Positions 34,691-44,225 of a DNA stretch of 64,000 nucleotides are shown here, piece after piece. Source of the DNA: JAUHWL01 sp964416385 (GTDB taxonomy: Bacteria; Bacteroidota; Bacteroidia; Flavobacteriales; Schleiferiaceae); contig CAYQDW010000001.1 of NCBI GenBank assembly GCA_964416385.1, positions 29,214-93,213 of the forward strand, given 5' to 3'. The notes beneath the pieces were generated by a model. That model had not been told where the DNA came from. It saw only the letters and a program-made list of their open reading frames with translations, and did no database searches. Position numbers and translations under genes: made by a program. How positions within the stretch are numbered: position 1 is the stretch's first letter; each line of letters begins with the position of its first letter.

Positions 34691-35761
34691 ATGGCAGGCA
34701 ATACACTAGGAACACTGTTTAGGCTCACCACGTTTGGCGAAAGCCACGGCAAGGCTATTGGCGGCATCATTGATGGATGCCCGCCGGGTTTGGAAATAGA
34801 CGTAAACGCCATTCAATTGGCGCTTGCGCGCAGAAGGCCAGGGCAGAGCAACCTGACTACACAGCGCAATGAACAAGATCAAATTCAGATTTTATCTGGT
34901 GTTTTTGAGGGGAAGTCTACCGGTGCACCAATTGGTTTTATGATAGAAAATAATGATCAGCGCTCAGCAGATTATGAAGCGTTGAAGGATGTTTATCGCC
35001 CTTCTCATGCTGATTATACCTACCAAGCAAAATATGGCATACGTGATTATCGCGGTGGCGGACGGTCTTCTGCACGCGAAACGGCCACACGCGTAGCTGC
35101 TGGTGCCATTGCTGCGGCGGTTATCCCAAAGGTGCAGGTTAGGGCTTTTGTTTCACAGGTTGGCCATGTTTCAATGCCAGAAATTACGCAGATGCCCAGC
35201 ATACAAGACATAGAGCGCAACTTGGTGCGTTGCCCTGATGAGGGCGCAGCGCAAGAAATGGCGCATCTTATTGCACGCTACAGAGATCAAGGCAATACTG
35301 TTGGCGGTATCGTATCGTGTATGGTTACTGGCGTACCTGCAGGTTGGGGTGAGCCTGTATTTGACAAATTACATGCTGATCTAGGTAAAGCCATGCTGAG
35401 CATAAATGCCGTAAAAGGCTTTGAGATAGGTAGTGGTTTTGCAGCTGCCGCCATGACGGGCAGCCAACATAATGATGCGTTTAACCCAGATTTTTCTACC
35501 CAGACCAATCATAGTGGCGGTATTCAGGGTGGCATTAGCAATGGTGCACCACTTCTTTTTAGGGTAGCCTTTAAACCCGTGGCCACCATAAAACAAGCTC
35601 AGAAAACCGTTACAAGTGCTGGAGAAGATACCACGTTAAAAGCTAAAGGCAGACATGACCCTTGCGTGGTGCCGCGTGCAGTACCCATTGTAGAAGCCAT
35701 GACCTATTTGGTGCTGGCAGATCATTATTTAAGACAACAAGCAAATTATAAATTCGGATAA
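34691..35761 (+). CDS. aroC: Chorismate synthase
   Basis: Last step of the shikimate pathway (EPSP to chorismate, FMN-dependent). 356 residues from ATG 34691, the family length. Signatures are FGESHGKAIGGIIDGCPPG (about 13-31), RPSHADYTYQAKYG (about 102-115), and RGGGRSSARETA (about 119-130). The longer open frame to the left overlaps hutI on the other strand and is non-coding. Confidence 0.97.
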   Translation: MAGNTLGTLFRLTTFGESHGKAIGGIIDGCPPGLEIDVNAIQLALARRRPGQSNLTTQRNEQDQIQILSGVFEGKSTGAPIGFMIENNDQRSADYEALKDVYRPSHADYTYQAKYGIRDYRGGGRSSARETATRVAAGAIAAAVIPKVQVRAFVSQVGHVSMPEITQMPSIQDIERNLVRCPDEGAAQEMAHLIARYRDQGNTVGGIVSCMVTGVPAGWGEPVFDKLHADLGKAMLSINAVKGFEIGSGFAAAAMTGSQHNDAFNPDFSTQTNHSGGIQGGISNGAPLLFRVAFKPVATIKQAQKTVTSAGEDTTLKAKGRHDPCVVPRAVPIVEAMTYLVLADHYLRQQANYKFG

Positions 35762-35764
35762 TTT

Positions 35765-37198
35765 ATGTTGAGAAAAATTCCGCTTCATACCAAAATAGTC
35801 ATTGGGCTAGCACTTGGAATTATATGGGCGTTGGTGAGTTCTTACCTCGGTTTAAGTAGCATTACGGTAGATTTTATTTTGCCGTTTGGCGATATATTCA
35901 TCAACCTCTTAAAATTAATTGCGGTACCGCTTGTGTTATTCTCAATCATTTCGGGCGTAACCGGCCTTAGTGATGTTAGCAGCTTGGGAAGGATTGGCTT
36001 TAAAACCGTAACAATCTACCTCATTACAACTGTAGTGGCCATTTCTGTTGGTTTAGGATTGGTAAACCTTATTAAACCAGGTGTTTCAACCTCTGGCGAT
36101 CAACGCTTTGTAAACCGCATAAGCTATGAGTTGTGGGTGCAAGACAACCCTGCTGTAGAAAAGGTTGATGACAAGCATTTTTTAGACGACCCAAAATATG
36201 CCATGCTCGTTGAGCGGGCTGCTCAAAAAATACAAGAGGATGAAAATAGCGAGGTTGTAAAATCTGGAAAAGAAAAAGCAAGTAGTCAAAAAGGCAAAGG
36301 GCCATTACAATGGCTGGTAGATATGGTGCCGAGTAATATCTTCTTATCATTTAATGATAGCCTGATGTTGCAAGTCATCTTCTTCGCTATTTTTTTCGGC
36401 ATTACCATAGTATTACTTCCCCGAAGCAGGATGGAATACGTTATTGGCTTTTGCTCTGGCGCTAATGATATCTTTATTAAAATGGTTGATATTGTGATGC
36501 AAGGCGCACCCTTTTTTGTCTTTGCCTTAATGGCCGGAAAATTGGCAGAAATGGCCGGGGATGATATAAATCGCATGGGCGAAATATTTTATGCTTTGGG
36601 TAAATACACATTGGTTGTGTTGTTGGGCTTGGCCATCATGGTTTTGGTGATTTATCCTATTCTGGTTAGCACATACTTATCAAACAAGTATAAATTTTCA
36701 TTTACTAAATCATTCTCATACTTTTTAAAAGGTATACGCCCTGCACAACTGCTTGCATTTAGCACAAGTTCTAGTGCTGCAACCTTACCTGTTACAATGG
36801 AGTGCGTGCATGACAATATTGGCGTTGATGAAGAGGTGAGTAGCTTTGTTTTACCCATTGGTGCAACCGTTAATATGGATGGCACGAGCTTATATCAAGG
36901 TGTAGCTGTGGTTTTTTTGGCGCAGTTTCACATGATAGACCTTTCTATTGCGCAGCAGCTCACCATAATTTTAACAGCAACATTGGCCTCTATAGGTTCT
37001 GCAGCAGTGCCCAGTGCGGGGCTTATTATGTTAATTATCGTACTTGAGTCTGTTGGTTTAAACCCCGCTTGGATCGCTATCATTTTTCCAGTAGACCGCA
37101 TTTTAGATATGTGCCGCACTGTTGTTAATGTTACAGGAGATGCTGCTGTGAGCACTGTAATAGCTTCATCAGAAAATCGTTTACACTTAAAATCTTAA
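35765..37198 (+). CDS. Dicarboxylate/amino acid:cation symporter (DAACS family)
   Basis: 477 residues with about 8 membrane helices plus two re-entrant loops. The serine-rich loop STSSSAATLP (about 335-344) and the NMDGTSLY motif (about 372-379) are the family signatures for Na+/H+-coupled glutamate, aspartate or C4-dicarboxylate uptake. A charged insert of roughly 60 residues (about 112-170) after the third helix makes it longer than typical members of about 420 residues. It starts 3 bases after aroC. Confidence 0.93.
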   Translation: MLRKIPLHTKIVIGLALGIIWALVSSYLGLSSITVDFILPFGDIFINLLKLIAVPLVLFSIISGVTGLSDVSSLGRIGFKTVTIYLITTVVAISVGLGLVNLIKPGVSTSGDQRFVNRISYELWVQDNPAVEKVDDKHFLDDPKYAMLVERAAQKIQEDENSEVVKSGKEKASSQKGKGPLQWLVDMVPSNIFLSFNDSLMLQVIFFAIFFGITIVLLPRSRMEYVIGFCSGANDIFIKMVDIVMQGAPFFVFALMAGKLAEMAGDDINRMGEIFYALGKYTLVVLLGLAIMVLVIYPILVSTYLSNKYKFSFTKSFSYFLKGIRPAQLLAFSTSSSAATLPVTMECVHDNIGVDEEVSSFVLPIGATVNMDGTSLYQGVAVVFLAQFHMIDLSIAQQLTIILTATLASIGSAAVPSAGLIMLIIVLESVGLNPAWIAIIFPVDRILDMCRTVVNVTGDAAVSTVIASSENRLHLKS

Positions 37199-37202
37199 TA
37201 AG

Positions 37203-40022
37203 ATGGGAAAGGTTCTTAAATATGGTGCCCTTGCAGGTGTACTCATCGCACTAATATTGTTGCTTGTGCCGTGGCTTTTTAGAAGTCAGATTTTTGAACA
37301 GATAAAAACAGAGGCGAATAAAAACCTCAATGGCGTTCTAAAAATAGAAGCCATGAGTTTGCACCTGTTTCGCGATTTTCCCAATTTAACACTTACCCTA
37401 GAAGGGCTCTCATTTACCAATGATGATACTTTTGATGGAGAAGAGCTGTTCGCAATGCAAACCCTTCGTGCAGAGCTTGATTTGGTTTCTGTTTTTACAG
37501 GTGATGTTATAAAAGTTGAAGAAATCCAATGTATAAATCCCACCTTTAAAATTCGTGTAAAGCCAGACGGCCGCGCCAATTATGATATTGCAAAACCGTC
37601 TTCAGCCCAGCCGGTGGTTACTGAAACGTCTCAAGAAGAACCATCAAATTTTCAAATCAACCTCAAGCGATTGATTATACAGCAGCTCAACCTTAATTAT
37701 GTAGACGAGGAAATAAATAGCCGCCTTGCGCTAGAAAATGGCGATTTATCATTAAGTGGCGATTTTACCCAAACAGAAACTGACGTTGAAACGGTTATTG
37801 ATATTGCCGGCATTACGTTTAGTTATGATGATATAAACTATCTCACAAAAGCGGGCCTTAAAGCTGATATTAACGCAAACTACAATTCAAAAACGGGCAG
37901 GGTTACCCTAACAGATAATAATGTTGTGCTCAATAAGCTCCATGTAATTTTTACAGGATGGGTAGAAAGTGCCGAAGAAAAAGTAGGTATGGATTTAAAC
38001 TTTAAAGCACCACACTCAGAGTTTAAGGAAATACTATCACTCGTGCCAACGCTTTACATGCACGATTTTGAAGATATACAAACAAGTGGTCGGTTTGCTA
38101 TGCAAGGCAACATAACGGGTGATTATTACTATGAAGGAGAAACATATCCTGCTTTTAAAGTAGCTACTGACATTAAAAATGGGATGTTCAAATATGCGGC
38201 TTCTTCAGCCTCAGTAAGCGATTTAAATATGAATTTGGTGGTTGACCACCCTGGCGGTTTATTAGACGCACTTACAATAGCAATACCAGAGGCGCATGCC
38301 ATGGTTGCAGGTAGCCCTTTTGATATGCGCTTGCGCGCCAACGCACTTTTTGGTGATCCCTTTATTGATTTCGCGCTTAAAACAAAGTTAGATTTTGAAA
38401 AGTTGGCAGAAATCTTTCCCGTAGATGGTACTTCATTAAGCGGCATGCTTGAGGTAGATGCCCATGTTGTTGGTAAAACTTCTGATTTTGAAAATGCCAA
38501 CCTCGATGATGTGGTGGCAGAAGGATTTCTAAATTCACAACGTATAATCATACAAACAGCATCTTTAAACGGTTCTGTGGTTATTGATACGCTGTATACA
38601 GCCATAACACCAAAAGCTATGGTACTTAAACCTTTAACCATGAAAATCGGCTCAAGTGATTTTTCTGGGAGTGGGCAGCTGTATAATGCCGTGGGGTACG
38701 CAATGGCAGATGACACGCTAAATGGGGTGTTTACGATTGCATCTAAACAAATTAACGTTACTGAACTCATGGGGCTGCTTGCCTCAGATGCCCCAGATCT
38801 AGCGGTAGATGGTTCAGCGCCTGAGGGTACAGCGCAGCCATTTGCCGTGCCAACGGCAATGGCCATTACGCTAAATCTAAAGGCAGACACGATTTTATAT
38901 GATGATATGACGCTTTCTGCCGTAAGCGGTCAAGTAGCCATTGAAAATGAAATTGCGGCTTTGAATGATGTGCGCCTAAATTTTTGTGGCGGCATTTTAG
39001 GTCTAGATGGTGCTTATAGCATGCAAACGGGCCAGCCTAAATTTGATATGGATTTGAACTTGCGTAATGTAGATGCTGCAACGGCATTTCAAAATCTTAA
39101 TACCATCCAAATGTTTGCACCCGTGGCAGAATCTGCCGTTGGGCGATTTGGCGGCAACCTTAGCTTAAGCACAATTTTAGACAATAACTATATGCCAGTA
39201 CTGGGTTCAATGACTTCTAGCGGAAGTTTGTTAACCAGTGCGCTTGCCTTACAGCCAGAGGTTCTGAAAAAAATAGGTGAAATAATTTCAAATGCCAGCG
39301 TAGAAAAAGTGCGGATAAAAGATGCAGATCTCAACTTTAAGATAGAGAATGGCCGTGTAGATATAAAGCCCGTTGATTTGCTTTTAGGCAACATCCCCGC
39401 TAAATTTTATGGCTCTCAAGGGTTAGACCAAACATTAGATTATCACCTATCTGCCACCGTACCCTTGAGTGATATTACTTTACCAGAAGCATTTGCGTTA
39501 TTGGGTGTTTCTGGCGGCAAAATACCGGTATCATTTAGCATTACAGGAACAGTTTCCAAACCGATAATAAAACCTGTTTTTGGGGAAGCTGAAGGAATAA
39601 AGGAACAAGTTACCCAAACCATAAACAAAGTGGTTGATGCGGCAAAGGATACTGCCATTTCAATCGTTAATAAAGAGGCAGAGAAAATCTTGGCAGACGC
39701 GCGCAAAGCGGCGGATGCTTTGTTAGCAAATGCAAGAGCCCAATCTGATCAAATTAAGGCAGAGGCTAAAGTGCAAGCGGATAAACTCAAAGCAGAGGCC
39801 CGCAAACAAGCAGATCAACTTATAAAAGAAGCCAAAGGTGATCCTTTTAAAGAGCTAGCGGCAAAAACGGCAGCAACAAAGGTCATTAAAAAGGCCGATG
39901 AACAAATTGACGCGCTATTAAAACAATCAAATCTGCAGGCTGATAAGCTTGTGGCAGATGCGCAAAAGGAAGCAGATAAAATATTAAGGGAAGCCGAAGA
40001 AAAGGCTAAAATCACGAAGTAA
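37203..40022 (+). CDS. AsmA-like envelope protein with C-terminal coiled coil
   Basis: 939 residues. N-terminal membrane anchor (about 6-27), then a long beta-rich AsmA-type region (about 30-800; FPNLTLTLEGLSF is typical of the start). AsmA-like proteins are thought to bridge the periplasm and move phospholipids to the outer membrane. The last 130 residues are an Ala/Lys/Glu/Asp coiled coil with repeats of the form ADxLKAEARKQAD, resembling apolipoprotein or LEA-type helices; this tail is not part of the usual AsmA architecture. Its stop shares one base with the next gene start (TAATG). Confidence 0.88.
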   Translation: MGKVLKYGALAGVLIALILLLVPWLFRSQIFEQIKTEANKNLNGVLKIEAMSLHLFRDFPNLTLTLEGLSFTNDDTFDGEELFAMQTLRAELDLVSVFTGDVIKVEEIQCINPTFKIRVKPDGRANYDIAKPSSAQPVVTETSQEEPSNFQINLKRLIIQQLNLNYVDEEINSRLALENGDLSLSGDFTQTETDVETVIDIAGITFSYDDINYLTKAGLKADINANYNSKTGRVTLTDNNVVLNKLHVIFTGWVESAEEKVGMDLNFKAPHSEFKEILSLVPTLYMHDFEDIQTSGRFAMQGNITGDYYYEGETYPAFKVATDIKNGMFKYAASSASVSDLNMNLVVDHPGGLLDALTIAIPEAHAMVAGSPFDMRLRANALFGDPFIDFALKTKLDFEKLAEIFPVDGTSLSGMLEVDAHVVGKTSDFENANLDDVVAEGFLNSQRIIIQTASLNGSVVIDTLYTAITPKAMVLKPLTMKIGSSDFSGSGQLYNAVGYAMADDTLNGVFTIASKQINVTELMGLLASDAPDLAVDGSAPEGTAQPFAVPTAMAITLNLKADTILYDDMTLSAVSGQVAIENEIAALNDVRLNFCGGILGLDGAYSMQTGQPKFDMDLNLRNVDAATAFQNLNTIQMFAPVAESAVGRFGGNLSLSTILDNNYMPVLGSMTSSGSLLTSALALQPEVLKKIGEIISNASVEKVRIKDADLNFKIENGRVDIKPVDLLLGNIPAKFYGSQGLDQTLDYHLSATVPLSDITLPEAFALLGVSGGKIPVSFSITGTVSKPIIKPVFGEAEGIKEQVTQTINKVVDAAKDTAISIVNKEAEKILADARKAADALLANARAQSDQIKAEAKVQADKLKAEARKQADQLIKEAKGDPFKELAAKTAATKVIKKADEQIDALLKQSNLQADKLVADAQKEADKILREAEEKAKITK

Positions 40023-41980
40023 TGAAGCAATTTTTATTGGCATGTGTTGCATGCTTATGGTCTTTGTTGGCTTATGCACAGGTAGAACTTGGCGAATGTG
40101 AACAAGAAAAAAATGAAAATGCTGATGCGCAGATTCAAAAGGCTTTAAAAGCCTTGAACAATAAAGATTTGCGCATGGCTAACATTTATGTAAACAATGC
40201 TTTAAAATTCCAAGAAAACAATGTTCATGCATTGTATTTGGCTGGTGAAATTGGCTTGCGTGAAAAGAACCTATTAAAGACAGAAGCATCATGGACCATG
40301 TGTTTAGAGGTATGCCCAAATTACAAACCAGACTTACTGTATTTCTTGGGCATTATTTACATGGAAAATGGCAAGAAACAACGTGCAGAAGAGTTGCTCG
40401 AATCATTTTTAACAGCAGCAGGTAGAGAGCGGGGCTATGATAAAGATGCTAAAGCAGCCTTAAAAGAAATCAGGCTTAAAGATGAGTTGATGAACAATCC
40501 TGTGCCGTTTGACCCAAAACCGGTGGCCAGTATTTCTACGCCTGCCGATGAATATTTGGCTATTATATCTCCTGATGCCGAATTGTGTTTTTTTACCCGC
40601 AGACACAGAAAGCGCGATAAGTACGCTGGCCCTGCAGGTACCACCCGGATGGTTGAAGAGTTTACGTTAGCCACCAAAACAGGGGAGAAGTACACTATGG
40701 GCGAAGCGCTAGAAGCGCCGTTTAATCAGAACTTTAACGAAGGTGGTGCCACTATAACAGCTAACAATAAGGAGCTTTTTTTTACCGTGTGTGTGATTGA
40801 TGCAGACGGTTATCAAAACTGTGATATTTATACCTGTAAAAAAGAATATGGTTTTTGGGGTGATATCAAACCCCTAGAAAATGGGGTAAATACGCCTAAA
40901 AGTTGGGAAAGCCAACCCTGCGTTAGCGCCAATGGTGATCAACTCTATTTTACTTCTAATCGCGAAGGTGGACAAGGTGGTCTTGATCTTTGGGTAATTA
41001 ATCGTCAGCCAGATGGTTCATGGACAAAACCAGTTAACCTCGGCCCCGCCATAAATACAGCCAAGAATGAAAAATCGCCTTTTATCCATTCAGACAGTCA
41101 AACACTCTATTTTGCTTCAGATGGGCATCCTACGCTAGGTGGATATGACATCTACTTTAGTAAAAAAGATGTGGCTACTGATGCATGGTTTGAACCTGTT
41201 AATATCGGTTATCCAATCAATACTGATGCAGATGAAATTGGGCTTTTCGTTAGCTTAAATGGTAAAAGAGGATATTTTAATAGCAATAAATTAAAGGGCA
41301 TTGGTGGTTGGGACCTTTATGAGTTTGAGCTGTATGAGCGCGCAAGGCCAGAAAAAGTAGCACTAATCAAAGGGGTTATACGCGATGAGAATAACGATGT
41401 TGTTCAAGATGTGAAAATTGAAGTTAAGAACCTCAAGACAAAAGAGTCAATTCAGGTAGACGTAGATGAACAAACTGGTGAGTTTGCTACCGTGGTACAG
41501 CTAAAGCAACAAGAAAATATCATTCTAAAAGTTAATAAACAAGGTACGGCCTTTAATAGCAAATTTGTTGATGCTGCTAGTGAGAACGCTAATGGAGTAG
41601 TAGAAGCAGAGCTTGAAGTACGCGAAATAGAGGTGGGAGAAGAATATCGCCTGAATGATATTTATTTTGCCACAGACTCATACACGCTTACGGAGAATGC
41701 ACGTCAAATTATTGATGAATTTGTACTTTTTCTAGAAGAGAATCCAACCGTTAAAATAGACATTCAAGGCCATACAGATGATATTGGCGATGAAACCAAC
41801 AACCTTTTGCTAAGTCAAAATAGAGCGCGTGTGGTTTTTGAATATTTGGTTAATCGCGGTATTTCATCCGCCCGAATGACGCATCATGGTTTTGGTGAAA
41901 CTAAACCAATTGCAAGCAATGCCACAGAGCCTGGCCGTGCAAAAAACAGACGAACAGTGTTTGTTATAACCCAGCGATAG
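40022..41980 (+). CDS. OmpA-family protein with TPR and PD40 repeats
   Basis: 652 residues. Signal peptide (about 1-20, AYAQ), TPR-like helices (about 30-140), WD40-like PD40 repeats (about 170-420, for example YFTSNREGGQGGLDLW), a small carboxypeptidase-like domain (about 445-520), and a C-terminal OmpA peptidoglycan-binding domain (about 540-652; NDIYFATDS, GHTDDIGD, and the LSQNRARVV helix). Typical Bacteroidota outer-membrane protein of the PorE/gliding-associated type; exact role unclear. Translationally coupled to the AsmA-like gene. Confidence 0.9.
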   Translation: MKQFLLACVACLWSLLAYAQVELGECEQEKNENADAQIQKALKALNNKDLRMANIYVNNALKFQENNVHALYLAGEIGLREKNLLKTEASWTMCLEVCPNYKPDLLYFLGIIYMENGKKQRAEELLESFLTAAGRERGYDKDAKAALKEIRLKDELMNNPVPFDPKPVASISTPADEYLAIISPDAELCFFTRRHRKRDKYAGPAGTTRMVEEFTLATKTGEKYTMGEALEAPFNQNFNEGGATITANNKELFFTVCVIDADGYQNCDIYTCKKEYGFWGDIKPLENGVNTPKSWESQPCVSANGDQLYFTSNREGGQGGLDLWVINRQPDGSWTKPVNLGPAINTAKNEKSPFIHSDSQTLYFASDGHPTLGGYDIYFSKKDVATDAWFEPVNIGYPINTDADEIGLFVSLNGKRGYFNSNKLKGIGGWDLYEFELYERARPEKVALIKGVIRDENNDVVQDVKIEVKNLKTKESIQVDVDEQTGEFATVVQLKQQENIILKVNKQGTAFNSKFVDAASENANGVVEAELEVREIEVGEEYRLNDIYFATDSYTLTENARQIIDEFVLFLEENPTVKIDIQGHTDDIGDETNNLLLSQNRARVVFEYLVNRGISSARMTHHGFGETKPIASNATEPGRAKNRRTVFVITQR

Positions 41981-42193
41981 TTAAGAAGAAAATTTGGCAA
42001 CTACCTTGTTGTAAAAACCAAGCGCGAGTGCTTCTTCGCTAAACTCTTTATTGCGTTTTTTTACTTGTATGCTCCAAACTAAATACTGAACGGAAACCAT
42101 ATACCTCGTTCCATTGATTTGAAATAAATAAACGACTTGAGGACCGTTTTTGTGGTATTTCAAAATTCTAAAGCCACGTGCGTTTTTAGTCAT
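41981..42193 (-). CDS. Small 70-residue protein of unknown function
   Basis: Short basic protein (MTKNARGFRILKYHKN...) whose stop abuts the convergent OmpA gene. The ATG at 42191-42193 is used; the longer frame runs back through the rplS terminator and rplS and is rejected. The pattern of alternating hydrophobic and basic residues suggests a small beta-rich cytosolic domain, possibly DNA- or RNA-binding. I do not recognise a family. Transcription would need read-through of the rplS terminator or its own promoter, which I cannot see. Confidence 0.6.
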   Translation of the reverse strand: MTKNARGFRILKYHKNGPQVVYLFQINGTRYMVSVQYLVWSIQVKKRNKEFSEEALALGFYNKVVAKFSS

Positions 42194-42204
42194 GATTAAG
42201 GCAT

Positions 42205-42231
42205 AAAAAAAGCCGCTACAAAGTAGCGGCT
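42205..42231 (-). terminator. Rho-independent terminator of rplS
   Basis: Minus-strand hairpin AGCCGCTAC-TTT-GTAGCGGCT followed by T7, 24 bases after the rplS stop. Confidence 0.92.
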
Positions 42232-42254
42232 CAAGTATTAGCACAATGTAAATT

Positions 42255-42602
42255 TTACATTCTCTTTTCTTTAATACGTGCACTTTTACCGGTGCGCTCA
42301 CGCTGGTAGAAGATACGGCCTCTGCGTACTTTACCCTTTTTGTTAATCTCAATCTTTTCGATTGCCGGTACATTTACTGGAAAAATTCTTTCAACGCCTA
42401 CGTTACCACTCATTTTACGGATGGTAAATGTTTCCGTTGTTCCAGAACCTCTTCTTTGTAAAACGATACCTCTAAAGAACTGGGTACGTGTTTTTTCACC
42501 TTCTCTAATTTGGTAATATACCGTAATGGTATCTCCGGCAGCAAAGTCAGGTAAATCTTTGCGCTCAACATACTGGTTTTGTACGTACTTAATTAAATCC
42601 AT
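42255..42602 (-). CDS. rplS: 50S ribosomal protein L19
   Basis: 115 residues, standard length. Conserved segments FRGIVLQRRGSGTTETFTIRKMS (about 44-66) and GVERIFPVN (about 68-76). Monocistronic, with its own TACTTTTG promoter box upstream and a terminator downstream; the usual trmD/rimM partners are not adjacent. Confidence 0.97.
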   Translation of the reverse strand: MDLIKYVQNQYVERKDLPDFAAGDTITVYYQIREGEKTRTQFFRGIVLQRRGSGTTETFTIRKMSGNVGVERIFPVNVPAIEKIEINKKGKVRRGRIFYQRERTGKSARIKEKRM

Positions 42603-42684
42603 GTTATGCGTACTTATTAGTTAATCCACCGGCCAACATACACAGCTTTTGCCAGAGGTTGACAGATGTTGCTTTAAGCGGGCG

Positions 42685-42692
42685 CAAAAGTA
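42685..42692 (-). promoter_or_regulatory. rplS promoter, -7 box
   Basis: Minus-strand TACTTTTG followed by CGCCCGC, 82 bases before the rplS start. The leader between box and gene is fairly long, but no regulatory hairpin was made out. Confidence 0.55.
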
Positions 42693-42740
42693 ATTTTATT
42701 TTTAATAAGCGCCTACGCCTAAATATTATTATTCAAAGCC

Positions 42741-43160
42741 TTAAAATCGCTCACGCTGCGAAAAGAAGAAGTTGCCTTCTATTGCAGCATTCTCATCACT
42801 GTCTGAACCGTGAATTGCATTTGCAGAAATATCAGTTGCAAATAAAGCGCGGATGGTTCCTGGGTCTGCTTTTTTAGGATCTGTATTGCCAATTAGTGTT
42901 CTGAAATCTTCAACAGCATTGTCTTTTTCTAGAATCGCGGCTACAATTGCACCAGATGACATGTAAGTAACCAAATCATTAAAAAATGGGCGTTCTTGGT
43001 GTACAGCGTAAAAAGCCTCAGCGTCTCTGCGGCTCAATTGTGTCATTTTCATACTTACAATGCGAAAACCGCCTGCATTGATTTTTTCTAAAATACCGCC
43101 AATGTTTCCGTTTTCTACGGCATCGGGCTTAATCATTGTAAAAGTTCTGGTACCAGCCAT
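42741..43160 (-). CDS. ndk: Nucleoside diphosphate kinase
   Basis: 139 residues, family length. It moves the gamma-phosphate between nucleoside tri- and diphosphates through a phospho-histidine. The usual NATDPKKADPGTIR region appears as NTDPKKADPGTIR (about 92-104), and the catalytic His is in NAIHGSDS (H about 118). Own promoter with a CCGCCC-extended -7 box. Confidence 0.97.
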   Translation of the reverse strand: MAGTRTFTMIKPDAVENGNIGGILEKINAGGFRIVSMKMTQLSRRDAEAFYAVHQERPFFNDLVTYMSSGAIVAAILEKDNAVEDFRTLIGNTDPKKADPGTIRALFATDISANAIHGSDSDENAAIEGNFFFSQRERF

Positions 43161-43194
43161 TTGTATCTATTTTTAATTTTTCTGTTTCGGGCGG

Positions 43195-43202
43195 CAAAAG
43201 TA
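43195..43202 (-). promoter_or_regulatory. ndk promoter, -7 box
   Basis: Minus-strand TACTTTTG followed by CCGCCCGAAA. The same 14-base stretch TTTGCCGCCCGAAA follows the rpsF box on the other strand. Confidence 0.6.
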
Positions 43203-43527
43203 ATGTTTCTAGACCTAAATTTCTTTCACAGCCTTGTCAATTTTACAGATCAAGATTTGTTGCTAATCGGGCATTTATGAGGTAAAACTGCCAATACAAG
43301 ATAATTTTACTGATTTAAATTTATGGCGTTTGCATAAGATATCGCTCAATATTCAATAATGTTAAAGCCGCTTTTGAGTGGTTAAAAGGCCAATTTTTAT
43401 TGAACATACGTAGTTTTGGGCATGTGTCAAGTGCGCCAAATGTGTACTTCTACACGGGCAACTCAAAATGGCTTAAGTTGAGCGCATTGTGCGCGATAGA
43501 TAGTTTATTTCTCAATCGTTAAATTTC
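43203..43527. other. Gene-free stretch with several hairpins between ndk and rpsF
   Basis: The longest gene-free gap in the window (43161-43565 with both promoters). Visible structure: inverted repeat GCC-GC-TTTTGAGT (43367-43379) with ACTCAAAATGGC (43461-43472), enclosing hairpin GTGTA-CTTC-TACAC (43442-43455). Next to it is hairpin GCGCA-TTG-TGCGC (43482-43494). No tRNA or known riboswitch fold was recognised. All this lies upstream of the rpsF -7 box, so it would be a separate small RNA or a protein-binding region, not the rpsF leader. Confidence 0.4.
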
Positions 43528-43535
43528 TATATTTG
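43528..43535 (+). promoter_or_regulatory. rpsF-rpsR-rplI promoter, -7 box
   Basis: TATATTTG, perfect box, followed by CCGCCCGAAA. TTTA at 43504-43507 with a 20-base spacer is a possible -33 element. The ATG of rpsF is 30 bases downstream. Confidence 0.65.
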
Positions 43536-43565
43536 CCGCCCGAAATTTTTAACTATTAATTCATT

Positions 43566-43904
43566 ATGAATCAGTACGAAACCGTTTTCATTCTAAATCC
43601 CGTCTTGTCTGATGAACAGATAAGGGAAACGGTTGATAAGTTCACTGGCTATCTAGAGAGCCGGGGAGCAAAGATTATCAACAGAGAGAACTGGGGCTTG
43701 CGCAAGTTGGCCTATCCCATTCAAAAGAAAAAGAGTGGGTTTTACAATTTTATAGAGTTTACAGTGCCTGGAGAGGTAATTGATCTCTATGAGGTTGAGT
43801 TGAAGCGCGATGAGCGCATCATGCGTTTTTTAACCGTAAAAATGGATAAATACGGTGTAGAATATGCAGACAAGAGACGTAAGAAAGTAAAAACTAACGC
43901 CTAA
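43566..43904 (+). CDS. rpsF: 30S ribosomal protein S6
   Basis: 112 residues. Typical start MNQYETVFILNPVLSDEQI and the GLRKLAYPIQKKKSGFYNF segment (about 45-63). First gene of the conserved S6-S18-L9 operon. Confidence 0.97.
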   Translation: MNQYETVFILNPVLSDEQIRETVDKFTGYLESRGAKIINRENWGLRKLAYPIQKKKSGFYNFIEFTVPGEVIDLYEVELKRDERIMRFLTVKMDKYGVEYADKRRKKVKTNA

Positions 43905-43918
43905 TCCACCCCAGTAAA

Positions 43919-44212
43919 ATGAGTATAGAAGCAGAAAACAACAAAACGGCGCAAAGCGAAATTCGCTACTTGCAGCCCATACAAATTGAAAGTGGTAACA
44001 AGAAGAAATATTGCCGCTTTAAGAAGCTAGGTATCAAATACATTGATTACAAAGACCCTGATTTCTTGTTAAAGTTTGTAAATGAGCAGGGTAAGATTTT
44101 ACCTCGCAGATTAACAGGTACATCACTAAAGTATCAGCGTAAAGTTTCTCAGGCTATTAAGCGTGCACGCCACATTGCTTTGATGCCTTATGTTGCAGAT
44201 AATTTGAAATAG
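43919..44212 (+). CDS. rpsR: 30S ribosomal protein S18
   Basis: 97 residues. Conserved KKYCRFKKLGIKYIDYKDPDFL (about 28-49) and RRLTGTSLKYQRKVSQAIKRARHIALMPY segments. Lies 14 bases after rpsF in the usual order. Next gene rplI starts 13 bases later; an AGGAGG-like AATAGGAGGAAG stretch just before rplI is an unusually clear ribosome-binding site for this phylum. Confidence 0.97.
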   Translation: MSIEAENNKTAQSEIRYLQPIQIESGNKKKYCRFKKLGIKYIDYKDPDFLLKFVNEQGKILPRRLTGTSLKYQRKVSQAIKRARHIALMPYVADNLK

Positions 44213-44225
44213 GAGGAAGTAAACA

